Shown: positions 33,893-45,365 of the stretch, piece after piece
Layout: every line of letters begins with the position of its first letter
Position numbering within the stretch: position 1 is the first letter of the stretch
From: Sisyra terminalis
Lineage: Eukaryota > Arthropoda > Insecta > Neuroptera > Sisyridae
Assembly (NCBI GenBank): GCA_958496175.1
Contig: OY292274.1
Coordinates: 63,498,630 to 63,562,629 of the forward strand
DNA length: 64,000 nt
Reading direction: 5' to 3'
The notes under the pieces: model-generated
The model's input: the letters and a program-made list of their open reading frames with translations, nothing else
The model's database searches: none
What the model was told of the DNA's origin: nothing
Program-made: the position numbers and the translations under genes

Positions 33893-35126
33893 TAATCTAT
33901 CATCTTTAATTTCGATTTTTTATTTGTGCTTTCATTTTTGCATCAATGCTGTCAAACTATCAAGGTAAAAAAAATTATCTGCACATACATTTATAGATAA
34001 GAATGGCACCGACTTACAAGTAGTTACTTAAATTAATTTAGGAACTTAAAAATTTAACATCAAAATTTAGCATTTTTAAAAGTTCAATCGCATTTCCTCT
34101 ATTGAATTTTTCTTAAAGAGTACAATTTATATTCGCTAATTGGCTTTCAAATTAATTAAATATACAAGAGGCAATTCAAAATTCGATTGATATATTTTTA
34201 ACGTGGAACTAAAGAGAATAAAAATGAAATACATAGAGGTCAGTGTAATGTTTGGTTTATGAGTAAAACGCGGGTACAATTGATGAGGTCATTTTCCCTC
34301 ATGTTACTTCCAATTCCATATATATAACGCGCAGATATTGGTACCTATAATATTGAATCAGATGAACCGAACGAAACCAACTTTCTACGTTAGGTGTTAA
34401 ATTGATTGGTGGATTTCAAATATCCTCATCCACATACCATAAACGTAGCACATTTTATTTTATCTATACAATAGAGAATACGACTGTGCAGTAATATATG
34501 TGTATGTTCTGTATATATATATTTTTTATTTGTGCTTTCATTTTTGCATCAATGCTGTCAAACTATCAAGGTAAAAAAAATTATCTGCACATACATTTAT
34601 AGATAAGAATGGCACCGACTTACAAGTAGTTACTTAAATTAATTTAGGAACTTAAAAATTTAACATCAAAATTTAGCATTTTTAAAAGTTCAGTCGCATT
34701 TCCTCAATTGAATTTTTCTTAAAGAATACAATTTATATTCGCTAATTGGCTTTCAAATTAATTAAATATACAAGAGGCAATTCAAAATTCGATTGATATA
34801 TTTTTAACGTGGAACTAAAGAGAATAAAAACGAAATACATAGAGGTCAGTGTAACGTTTGGTTTATGAGTAAAACGCGGGTACAATTGATGAGGTCATTT
34901 TCACTCACGTTACTTCCAATTCCACATATATAACGCGCAGATATTGGTACCTATAATATTGAATCTGATGAACCGAACGAAACCAACTTTCTACGTTAGG
35001 TGTTAAATTGATTGGTGGATTTCAAATATCCTCACATACCATAACGTAGCACATTTTATTTTATCTATACAATAGAGAATACGACTGTGCAGTAATATAT
35101 GTGTATGTTCTGTATATATATATAGA
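33893..35126 (+). repeat. 606-bp tandem duplication beginning with family A sequence
   Basis: Unit 1 is 33915-34520 and unit 2 is 34521-35126, at a constant 606-bp offset with only scattered differences. Each unit opens with an 80-bp piece of the family A arm (TTTTATTTGTGCTTTCATTT to ATCTGCACATACATTTATAG) joined to about 520 bp of other DNA ending in GTATATATAT. The same arm piece is extended slightly upstream of unit 1 (33893). No gene seen. Confidence 0.82.
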
Positions 35127-36135
35127 TACAGCAGTAGATTAGTGTTCCATTTCATTGGCATTATTGCAAAATTTTTTCCTATTGATTTTCTCGCTTTATC
35201 ACCCCAACTGATCTAGAATACAGCCTTCACTTCCGTAATTGAACAATTGCTTTTCATTTTTTTGTTTATTTTTTATTTTTTTTTATTTTTGGGAACAAAA
35301 CGTCTCTTCATTGCAAACAATGGGGAGTATAATTGATGATAGCGTAGGTAGACAATGCAGCGTCCAATCATGACAAACGTAACTGCTGATTATTGATCTT
35401 CTTTTCTCAACCGAAATTTAATTGTTGAATATGTACAATGTGAAAAAAAATATGATTTTCATTCATATTTTGGAAAGTTATATGATTTGAAAATAGTGAA
35501 ATAAAACGTATGGAGATTAGAATTTTTATTACATTATACTTTCTTATTTCGTTCCCAATATAGGACACGATAATGTCAACGTGTTTACGTGAAAATTTCA
35601 TATGTGTTTTAGTGTAATTTTTATTAACTTGTATGAATTCAGGCATTAACTTGTGCTCCACAGGCTATAAACATTGTGGCAATTCCTTCGTGAACTGATT
35701 CCATAATTCTAGAACAAAAGTATTCTGTATATGTAAGTTGTGCTCTATATATGTTAGGACAAATGTGGATGCTAACTGGTAACGTTTTAAAGTTTTCACA
35801 TTTTCTGCTTTCGCGTTCGTTAGAAAAGTTTTTGTTTTCCACATCAGAAAAATGAATTATTTAAAAGAAAACTTCCGTCCCAATAATGTACACGGAAAGT
35901 TGGACAAATACGATTAAATATGTCTTGAATTTTAAAGTTTTTTTTCTCCTTTCTTTTCTTGTTCTTCAATTTAAACGTTTATATTGCTACGAATATTAAG
36001 TGCTTAAACTTTTATGGAACATAGAAAAAAAAACTTAATTTCTCTAAATTATAAAATGATTTTTTTTAAAACAGTAGTCTAAATATTAATTAGTTTTATT
36101 AATTTGGAAGCTTAAATATTTTTTTTTATTATTAT
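35127..36135. other. AT-rich intergenic DNA, nothing recognised
   Basis: Open frames on the minus strand at 35407-35842 show no domain. No repeat recognised. Confidence 0.4.
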
Positions 36136-36560
36136 TGTAACGGGACGTCTCAAAACTGTATTGAGATGGCGTTTATTCGTTCTTTAATTTCTTTTGGAAA
36201 TAAATAATCACTTTCACACTTAACAATCACTTTTTTTATTACACTTGTATACACTTTTTATTACACAATTACACTTGTCAAAACAATCACTTAAATGACA
36301 ATAATCACTTTTAAATCGAAATTCAAATCAATACTTTGATACTCAATTGTTCTGTTGGCTTGAACTGAGCGCCTTATTTACCCGCAACCCAACATTCTAG
36401 AATGTACTCCAATGTTCGCTAATGTTCTATCACTTACTAGACGTTTCTCGAACAATCTATATATGCATTCGCATTGGTAGGAGAGAGAAAGAAGTCACTC
36501 AGCCAATCGCGTGCCGGCATGGCACAAAGAGAGAGACAGACTTTGTCACTTTCTGTTACA
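36136..36560. mobile_element. Probable solo LTR
   Basis: 425 bp bounded by TGTAAC and GTTACA, a perfect 6-bp inverted terminus of the TG...CA type. The 4-bp flanking repeat is TTAT (36132-36135 and 36561-36564). It contains TCTAGAATGT/TTCTAGAA-type sequences and a GAGAGAAAGAAGTC tract near 36482. No internal retroelement sequence follows. The TSD is low-complexity, so this is likely rather than certain. Confidence 0.55.
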
Positions 36561-36654
36561 TTATTATAGAAGATAAATTTGCAATCTGTACAATAAACAT
36601 ACAACAGGCAAAAGGGATAATTTGAAAATAAAAATAAAGTTTAACGCGTTAAAC

Positions 36655-37700
36655 TTTAACTCGAAAAGAATTTCAAGTCAAAGCCACCAGGTTTGAGGAG
36701 TTGATGAGGGGCACCAATAATTATTGAAAATCTCTACGAACTAATAAGATGATCTCTTGGCCATTGCCTTTTCAATCGACGTGGAGGGTTTTTTGGATGT
36801 TGTAATGATGCTAACGTTGGTACTTCTGGATTTGTATGGTAGTGTAATTTTTCATGCAATTTTTGAAATGTATGTGATACAATTTCGGCTACATAGGAAA
36901 TACTTAGGTCTCTATGAATTATTTCATTTTGAACATAATAGGGAGCGTTGAGGATTCTTCGGAGACATTTGGATTGAAAATATTGGATTCGTTTTATATT
37001 GGAAGATTTAACGAAACCCCACAGTTTTGCTCCGTACGTCCGAATAGGTCATAATATTGCTTTGTATAAAGTCAGTGTATTGTGCATACTAATTGTAGAT
37101 TTGAGTCCTAGTAGTCCAAAGTCTGTAACGTCTGGTAAGTTCCTATCTTTTCAGTCTGGAGTATGGATTCCTAGTGAAATGGCTATCCAAGTAGAACCCC
37201 AAATAGCGAATTTCTGATGATTTTTTTAGGACATCGTTTTTGAGGTATAATGCTGGGCAATTTTTTTTATTGGCTCCAAACCGTCAGAAGATCAAGATGT
37301 TGTAACAAATTTTTTGTCGCTTGAAGGGGGTTGGGATCCAAGGAATGGATTGCTGTGTCATCAGCATAGGTTGTTAATATGGTCTTAGGATGTGTAGAAA
37401 TATTTGCGGTGTAAACACAGTAAAGTACTGGCCCCAATATGCTACCTTAAGAAACACCAGCTTGAATTTGTATTAGTGGAGAGAATTCGGTGTTCCACCT
37501 CACTCTTAAACATCTGTTGAAGAGACAGAACTTGAGGATAAGGTAGTAGTGAGTGGAAAGAACTTTTCGGAGCTTATATAACAGTCCTGGATGCCATACT
37601 TTATAGAAAGCCTATGCATTATCCATAAATGCTCCTTAGTAAAAATATTTATTTTCGAGGATTGATATTTCATCTACCACTCGGGAGTATAAGCTTAAAT
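36655..37700 (-). pseudogene. Jockey-type LINE reverse transcriptase relic, C-terminal half
   Basis: Minus strand from 37700 down: AFMDNAQAFYKVWHPGLLYK (motif A; the catalytic Asp of the LDxxxAFDxVWH block is still visible as MDN), QAGVS then a stop then GSILGPVLYCVYT (motif B), TTYADDTAIHSL (motif C, intact YADD, about 37350), then the late LTLYKAIL, IRTYGAKLWGF and RIQYFQSKCLRRI blocks. The tail is RDLSISYVAEIVSHTFQKLH and LQHPKNPPRRLKRQWP. Stops and at least four frameshifts make it non-functional. The + strand frames at 36757-37217 are antisense shadows. Confidence 0.8.
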
Positions 37701-37821
37701 ATTAAGAATTTTTATTGCTTTTCAATCCATTAAAATCATCGGTCCTGAGCTTTAACATACACAAACATGGGATAATATCAAATTACTGTTTATACAATAA
37801 ATAATAAATATATTGAGGTCT

Positions 37822-37875
37822 GACGTATTGCTCAGATACGTATTTCGATTGCCAAGAAATCAACATTAGTGGTCA
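37822..37875 (-). ncRNA. Hammerhead-ribozyme-like motif (type b), decayed
   Basis: Minus strand keeps GGCAATC, GAAA and the long stem ACGTAT/ATACGT with loop CTGAGCA ending GTC. The CUGAUGA box and one side of stem II are damaged. Confidence 0.42.
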
Positions 37876-38115
37876 CTAGTGGTTTTCTGTCAGGCGACTT
37901 GACTTTTTTTTCTCCCAGCTTCACTTTAATGTCAGCTTCTGACACTAGAAGTGAAGCTTCTTCGTCACTTGGTTTATAACTTAATTGGTTGATAGTTAGT
38001 AAAGTGAGGGTTTTAGTCGGTAGGTGCTTTATACAAATCTGGCACTATCTTTCCTCCCGGGTGTCTTTCGATGATTTTTCCCACCTTACTTGTACAAAAA
38101 AAAAATTAAAAACCC

Positions 38116-38163
38116 CTGATGAAGATTGCTTGGCAATCAAAATACGTATCTGGGCAATACGTC
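38116..38163 (+). ncRNA. Hammerhead-ribozyme-like motif (type b)
   Basis: CTGATGA, A, stem GATTGC/GCAATC with loop TTG, then AAAA (GAAA expected), and stem ACGTAT/ATACGT with loop CTGGGCA, ending GTC, the expected cleavage triplet. One core base (G12) is changed, so this copy should be inactive. Confidence 0.5.
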
Positions 38164-38295
38164 AGTATTTCATTTGTTCAAATTTATATCTTATAGTTTA
38201 CTTTTGTTTATTATATTACATAAATAAGACTATAATATATTTTATATATTGTATAACCAGTATAACAGGCCAAAGTCAGCGAAAAAAAAATGTAA

Positions 38296-39858
38296 TTAAG
38301 TTACTGCTTGGAACTAGTCATCTCCGTTTTAAGTACATTAATTTATATATTTTACTCTGTCTAATGTAAACACGCCTATATTCAATTGCGCTTACTCATT
38401 TCCAAATAAAATTTCTGGTCTCTGATTCAACTAATCTAGTTCTTCTAATCTCAGATCACCCACAGAACCCTGATTCTCCTGTCTTTCTTTAAAATAAAAT
38501 TATCGTACCAACTTCAAAATTCCCATATTTATAGAACTGATTTCCGATAATTCCATGATTTATCTTTCTATTCTAATCCAAAAAAATAGCTAATTTCTTC
38601 ATTAAACAGAAAATCTTTCAAAACATTTTACCTAATTACTACAGCCAATGGTCAAGACATTACCTTTCTAATTTATGAAATAGAAAAGTCTAAAACAAAT
38701 TATTAAACTTTTAAATTTCGACGGAAACAATTAAGAACGAAAACTTAAAGTTTTGAGCCTCGTAAACCGAAAAAAACAATGATTTTATATAGCCAATTGT
38801 ACCAACTAATATTTGATCTTTGAATAAGCTAAGATTTGATTAATGCACCAATCTTTTCAATGATTGTTCAATATTTTTTGGACTTGAGATCACTAAAATC
38901 AAACTAGCTATAAAAAATTCAAGAAGAACTTTAACTAAAGAAATAAATTAATTTAATTATCACCAAAATATTTGACATCATTTGAATGGAATAAATATTT
39001 AAATTGTTAGCACCTAGAGTGCTAAAATCTGCATTTCACTATTTACTCAAAGTTCAAACCAATTTATTTTTAAACTAGTTAAATAGTTAACAAGTTAAGA
39101 ACTGTTTTTAACAGTAAATTATAAATGATACAAACCAAAACTATGACAACAAAACTAAGAAAAATACGTTTATTCTTATTTACTTTCCAAAACAAAAGGA
39201 AAAATTTTTCATTTTTATTTTTCCCACATAAAAACGATTCGGTTCCCAACACAAAAATGCAATTTCAATAACGACAAATCAAAAATATATTTCGAATCAA
39301 TAAAGCGTCGCGACGCTCTGCAAGAGACATTGACACATCTGGTGGACATATAGCGCACGGTTTAAGCTCCAAATGCATACAAATGCATAATATCGGCAAC
39401 CCCACAAATATATTCTTGGCAAAAGAAAAGCATTGATTTTTTTTTTTTGTTCAACAAATAAAAACAATATCCACAAATATAAAATATTACGAGCAAACCC
39501 TCAGTTTCGAACGATCGATCGAAAAGGAACTATATGGTAAAGATAAATTTTTACGACCGATTTTTAAAATAAATTTTGCATAACAATTGTCTTTTTTGTG
39601 TTATTGTTTTAATCTTATAGATATTCACGTTTAATGACTTTGATTTTGATAGACCAAAAAAAAATAGAGCAGAGTTTCTCAAACGTTTTGGTACAGTAAA
39701 AAGTACGAATAAAAGTTTGATTTAAAATTTGTAAAAAATGCGCTGTCGTTCTAAATGGGATTCGAGGTTATTCCACTTGGTGGTAACATGTAATTTCACT
39801 ACCCGTAAAGTAATATACAACAAGGTAATCCAATCTTGCTATGCATGATGGGAATTGT
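38296..39858. other. AT-rich intergenic DNA, nothing recognised
   Basis: No recognisable gene or repeat. A CGTCGCGACG palindrome lies at about 39306. Confidence 0.45.
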
Positions 39859-40200
39859 GTCAAGATATAACATCACCATAAGAATACTAGAATACTAACT
39901 TTATTAAACCTAATGCACATGTTCTTAAGGGGGTATTCTGGTCTAGAAATTTGAAAAATTATTTTTTTTTTTGCATATTTTGTAAGTTTAGACATTCAAG
40001 AATATGATGCTAAGAGGATTTTTCAAAATTCAGATATAACATCACCAGAAGAATACTAGAATACTAATTTTATTAAACCAAATGTACGTGTTCTTATGAG
40101 GATATTCTGGTCTAGAAATTTAAAAAATCGATTTTTTTTTTGCATATTTTGAAAGTTTAGACATTCAAAAATATGATCCTAAAAGGATTTTTCTAAATTC
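39859..40200 (+). repeat. 171-bp tandem duplication across the left end of element J
   Basis: Units 39859-40031 and 40032-40200. Both start AGATATAACATCACCA in flanking DNA, cross the element's GGTATTCTGGTCTAG tip and continue into its interior. The duplication therefore happened after insertion. Confidence 0.7.
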
Positions 40201-40982
40201 AAATTATTTTCGGAGATACAGCCGATTTAGATACAAACGAAAATAGAATTGACCGCTCTGAACTACGAGCTTTTGCTGCTTCAAAAAAAGGTAGAACAAC
40301 TCAATTAGCTGAAAAAATTTCTCAAGACCTGAATTATGAGAAGGAGAAAGGCCCAATGTATGGATCTGGGATCGCCAATTGATGCAAAATGAGTACTACA
40401 TATTATTTTCAGAGTTATTCCATTAGAATTGATTCCTAAACTACTTTAAATGCGTTTTTCTCGAAACTACTTTTTTTGAGGTGGTTGACATAATATTTCA
40501 AGTTCTACAGAACCGATTCCTTCGAAATTTAGTATATATCTTGCTTATACAACTCTCCATCGCGACTGCCTTGGATTTTAAAAACATTTGATTTTAAGTA
40601 TTTTTAAAAAATTCGGAAAGGTCGAAAAAATCGATGAAAAATTATTTTTTTTCCAAGTCGACGCCATTTTGTTTTTTTTTTTTTAAAAATGGTCAACCCG
40701 ATTGCGACAGTTTTATTACGGAAAAATTTGTTTGATTTTTTTGTTTTAAATCTCTACAAGGGTTGAAATCATGTCAATTAGGACGCACCGTTTTTTTTTT
40801 GAAGCCCCCACTTCACCGGCCTGTATCTCGGCGAATTTCGGTTTATTTTCAGTTATTTTTTTTTTATATTCTCAAAATGTCAAAAAAAAAACATAAGAAA
40901 TACATAGTAGACATTTTTTTCATTTTTTTTATCTTACTTGAAAAAATACCTAAAATTCAGGCTGCTAGACCAGAATACCCCC
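39929..40982. mobile_element. DNA transposon derivative J with TTAA target
   Basis: Inverted tips GGGGGTATTCTGGTCTAG and CTAGACCAGAATACCCCC are flanked by TTAA (39925-39928 and 40983-40986). A TTAA target is used by piggyBac and Kolobok elements; the tips fit neither firmly. The interior holds one short coding remnant and many homopolymer T tracts. Confidence 0.65.
40212..40382 (+). pseudogene. Coding remnant inside element J
   Basis: An open stretch reading IFGDTADLDTNENRIDRSEL and then SKKGRTTQLAEKIS, ending GPMYGSGIAN and TGA. It looks like the C-terminal tail of a transposase and by position inside J probably is one, but I cannot name the family. No start codon or upstream frame survives. 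Confidence 0.35.
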
Positions 40983-40986
40983 TTAA

Positions 40987-41738
40987 AACAACTCAAAACC
41001 ATTTAAAAATGCTCTAATGAATTATCAACACATAATTCAGCTATTAATTTTTAACTTTACTAGATAAATCAAAAAAAAATATTCATTTAAAAGTGCAAAA
41101 AAATTGTTATATTCAAAATGCCTAACAGAAAATCCTATTGGCTAGGAATTCAAATGACGTCACAGTATAGAAATTTAAAAATCCCACGGACGTTTTCCAT
41201 TGACAAATGTATTTAAACACAAAAAGTAAAGACGTTTAAATTGTTCAAACTAATCTTCGATATTTATTGAGATCAAGTATATTTTATAACAATTCATAAA
41301 TTTTTTGAAGAAAAAATATGTTTAATTAATCTTTAAAAATGACTTTATAATTAGTCATCTAAGTAGAGAATCAAAACAATTATTTCCTTCAAATAGTTAT
41401 AGACAAAATTAAAGGCTTTTTTTAAATTTAGCCTTTATATACTTTCATAATATGTTCAAATTGGTTCCCTCATTGTTGAGAAAAAATATTTTCCAATTTA
41501 TTGTTTTTTTTTTCGATTAATTACCAAATTAAAAGACAAAGAATGCCAAATTTTAAGTTTGAACGTATCTTTTTAGTACTATACTAACATACCTCCAAAA
41601 ATGATCCAAAAATCATTCTGAGGCCTTTTCACGAAAATAATTCTATGGCTTTTTCGACACTTTTCGATTTAGTCTACATTTATGAACTTTAGGAAAATTG
41701 TTTAATATACTTTTCTCCAAATTTCCGATTTAATTAAT
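40987..41738. other. AT-rich intergenic DNA, nothing recognised
   Basis: No recognisable gene or repeat. Confidence 0.45.
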
Positions 41739-41905
41739 ACACATACACAATCAAAATAAGATTTTTTTGCTGACTTTGAACAGCTATACTGTGTATACAA
41801 TATATAGAATATATTGCGGTCCAAAATATGTAGTATAATTTAATATAATAATATATAAAAATCATAAACATAAATTTGAACAGAAGTTCAAACAAAAATA
41901 TTCGT

Positions 41906-41953
41906 GGCGTATTGCCCAGATACGTATTTCGATTGCCAAGCAATCTTCCTCAG
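41906..41953 (-). ncRNA. Hammerhead-ribozyme-like motif (type b)
   Basis: Minus strand: CTGAGGA, A, stem GATTGC/GCAATC with loop TTG, GAAA, stem ACGTAT/ATACG with loop CTGGGCA, ending GCC where GTC is expected. Core boxes intact except the cleavage-site U. Confidence 0.52.
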
Positions 41954-42011
41954 TGGTCATCAAATAGTTTGGATCACTCCGTAACTGCTTTGTGATGATT
42001 CACAAAGATTT

Positions 42012-42056
42012 CAAGAAGTTGCTTGGCAATCGAAAAACGTATCTGGGCAATACGTC
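42012..42056 (+). ncRNA. Hammerhead-ribozyme-like motif (type b), decayed
   Basis: Keeps TTGCTTGGCAATC, GAAA, ACGTATCTGGGCAATACGT and GTC. The CUGAUGA box has decayed to CAAGA. Confidence 0.42.
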
Positions 42057-42187
42057 ACGAATATTTTTGTTTGAACTTCTGTTCAAATTTATGTGTATGG
42101 TATGATTTTTATATATTGTTATATTAAATTATACTACATAAATTGGACCGCAATATATTCTATATATTGTATACACACATACACAAT

Positions 42188-44346
42188 GTTTTTTTTTAAA
42201 TTAAAATTATTGTCTTTACAATTGAAAATGAATAGAAATTGGAAACTGGAATCACCTCTTATAGTTTGATCGTTTGGAAAAATAGATTATCTTACTTGTA
42301 TTAAAAGATTCATTACTAAAATGATAAATGAAAAGCTTAGTTTTTACAGACACTAAACACGAGTAACCTCTATTCCATAGAAAAAAAGAATTGAGAAAAA
42401 TTTTGACGGAAAATGTGAAAAATTCTGTTAGAATTGTTTTTATTACAACCGCTAAATAATCTGTTTATATATCGGTTTCATTATATGGACTGTGATGTCA
42501 CAAATGACAGATAAGCATACCTATCGTTTTCAGACTACAAATAGGAACTTTTTTCTGGGAAAGTATACATTTTTATGAACTAAATATTAGTTTTTTCTCC
42601 CTTTATTAATGTCTTTTATTGGTTAAAAAATATTTACTAAACTTCCTTCGGTTACTTCACACAAAAGTACATAGCAATATAAAATTTAGATTTACATTAT
42701 AACTTAGACTAGAGTACCATCACATTTCCCATCATACATTGCAAGATTGGAATACCTCAACTTCCCGTTAGTCCAGTGGTGCCATTTGAAAACTCAAATT
42801 AATGTAAGTAAATAATAAAGTTAATATTTATGAAAATTGCAGACCATTATAAACATTATTAAATTTAATCTTTAATAGAAATCTCATTTTATAAACCCCA
42901 CATTTAATATGTACATTAAAAAGTTTTTAGTTGAAACGATATCCATTATTGATAACAAATAGATTTTCTATCAAACAATCCAAACGTTTTATCTAAATAT
43001 TTATTTTCTGAATATTTATCGACGAAGACTAAACCCATTTAAAATAATCGTTAGTTATTTACGAGAGAACAATAACGTTTTCGTATCAATAAAAACAATA
43101 TCATTTAATACTCAATTTACCTAATTTCTTTTTCTAATCAATATCCATTATACATTTAGTGTAAAAGTTAATAAATTATTTCCAAGTATTAATTCGATAT
43201 TTTAACAGTGAAAAGACCATTTATTTCCTCACTAAATTAGCACCAATTTACCATTGCTCAATCTTTGTCAAAATGTGATTTTTCCCACTTATTTTCAGTG
43301 CAATAAACAACATATTAGAGCTAATAAGAACGAGTGGAAACTTCTCGTAAATTGAATCAATAAAGTATTGGATTTCTTTGTTCTGGAAAGACTGAATAAT
43401 TCGGTCTTCTTATTTTTGTAGGTTTTGATGTGTTGGTCTATCGTATAAGAATGATCGAAGAATAACAAATTTCATTTGTATATATCCTTAGAATTATGTC
43501 TATGAAAACGATAGGGCCCCGTTAGTATGTTGATTGTTTTGTAAACCATATGAAAACACATTAGTTTTTATTTGGCCAAGGAATATGAGAACTTGCGCCG
43601 AAAAATGTACGGCGTATTGATTTCGATGGAGAAAATGAACAATTTCCTTTTGGAAACTGATACAAAAAAGTCTAAATTTTAAGGAAAAAAATTCAATAAT
43701 TCAATGTTTTTTTCAACAATAACTTTCATTACAGCAATACCAAGTCATGATCAATATTTATCTTAAATATTCTTACCCAATACTATCTAATTCTAAAACC
43801 CCATTCTCTTTAACAAGACTCTCTAACTCATGAAATCCTTTCACTGGCACTTCCGTAAAATGAACTAAAGCAATAAATATCTTATTTTATCAGATATGAA
43901 ATGCTCAATGCATTACATTACTATCGGTAGGTATATGTTTCTCGAATTTATCACGAACGATGATGATTGACTTTTTACTTGACCAGATGTTGGAATTGGG
44001 AATAGGTAAGTCATTAATATGTCGTACATGAAATGATGTTTATTGCTTCTCCATTTACGATTAACAGGTGACTAGAGTGATACAAGTATACAGAAATGTT
44101 TTATCAAATCTTACAAGTAATGGTCGCAATGATAAGTTGAAAGATAAATCGATTTTTAATCTTTTCGAATAAAAGCTGAATAAAATCGGAGATATATAAA
44201 GCAACGTTACGAATAAGAGTTGAAGATGTCTTAATACAGAGTGGAATTGATTCAATAAAATGATAACAAATCGAAAACGAATTAATTTTTCATTTTCTTA
44301 TCATGAAATGTGTATATGTAACTCCATTATTGTTGAAAAATAAACA
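42188..44346. other. AT-rich intergenic DNA, nothing recognised
   Basis: No recognisable gene. Small frames lack domains. Confidence 0.45.
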
Positions 44347-44355
44347 TTATACCTA

Positions 44356-45356
44356 TAGACTGATTCAAAAAAAAATATGATTTTTTTTTCATAATTATAT
44401 CGAAAAAATTGTTGGGAATGACAAAAAAAATCCTGAGAAAGTTTAAGCTCTTAATATTAAGAAGTGCCGCATCGCAAATTTCGATTTTCCATTTAAATAG
44501 CATGGGAACAATATTCTCTTGCACTTTAGAATTTTATAGCTCACGTTGGTGACAATATTTCGGAATGATCAAGGTATATTCTTGTAGAAAATTGAACGAT
44601 CTACAAAGAAGGTCTATAACAAGTTTTTGATATATTTATTCCTTCAAAAGTTATTCGAAGTCACAGTTGAACTAAAGAGAAATTTTAATATTTTTTCAAT
44701 TGTTTGAGGCAACCATCAATTTTATGAGAAAATTTTATACGACATTTTTTGTAGAGCACTTTTTTTTTCTATAACTTATCCCTATAAAGGTTTTTGATAT
44801 TTTTCACAGGTCCTAAGTAAATTAATTAGAATAAAAAAATAATTTTTATGTTAAAAATATAATAATTCAGGGAATTTTCAGTTTAATGCAAATAACGTAG
44901 GACCAGCGAAAAATATCGAAAACTTTTATGGAGATAGAAAAAAAAGTGCTCTACAAAAAATGTCCTGTAAAATTTTCTCATAAAATTGATGGTTGCGTCA
45001 AAAAATAGAAAAAATATTAAAATTTCTCATTAGTTCAACTTTGACCTCGAATAACTTTTAAAGAAATAAATATATCAAAAACTTGTATGGAGACCTTTTT
45101 TGTAGATCGTTCAATTTTCTACAAGAATATATCTTGGTCATTCCGACATATTGTCACCAACGTGAGCTATAAAATTCCAAAGTGCAAGAGAATATTGTTC
45201 CCATGTTATTTAAATGGAAAATCGAAATTTGCGATGCGGCACCTCTTAATATTAATATTAAGAGCTTAAACTTTCACAGGATTTTTTTTGTCATTTCCAA
45301 CAATATTTTCGATATAATTAAGAAAAAAAAACTCATCATTTTTTTGAATCAATCTA
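44356..45356. mobile_element. Foldback element, family B, copy 3
   Basis: About 1.0 kb from TAGACTGATTC to GAATCAATCTA. The direct repeat TTATACCTA flanks it (44347-44355 and 45357-45365), giving an 8-9 bp TSD. Arms match B1 and B2. Non-coding. Confidence 0.85.
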
Positions 45357-45365
45357 TTATACCTA

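Larger units (their letters stand above)
37785..38295. mobile_element. Penelope-tail insertion (type b) with two inverted ribozyme-like motifs
   Basis: Two head-to-head copies of a GGCAATCGAAATACGTATCT sequence, followed on the right by about 130 bp (ATATTTTATATATTGTATAA ... AAAGTCAGCGAAAAAAAAA) that matches the tail of the insertion at 41752-42174. Outer edges are estimates because no clear TSD was found. Confidence 0.6.
41752..42174. mobile_element. Penelope-tail insertion (type b), palindromic
   Basis: 423 bp with a perfect 13-bp TSD ACACATACACAAT (41739-41751 and 42175-42187). The arms are nearly complementary over about 190 bp each (GCAATATATTCTATATATTG at the outside, ACGTATCTGGGCAATACG inside), with a 55-bp centre. 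One end continues to GTCAGCAAAAAAATC, as in the insertion at 37785-38295. No protein. Confidence 0.8.

Noticed and set aside
33915..35126. Possible CRISPR-like or satellite array
   Set aside because: Only two 606-bp units in direct tandem with no spacer pattern; a simple segmental duplication.
36757..37217. Two + strand frames of 64 and 72 codons
   Set aside because: Antisense to the jockey reverse transcriptase relic with a readable YADD motif.
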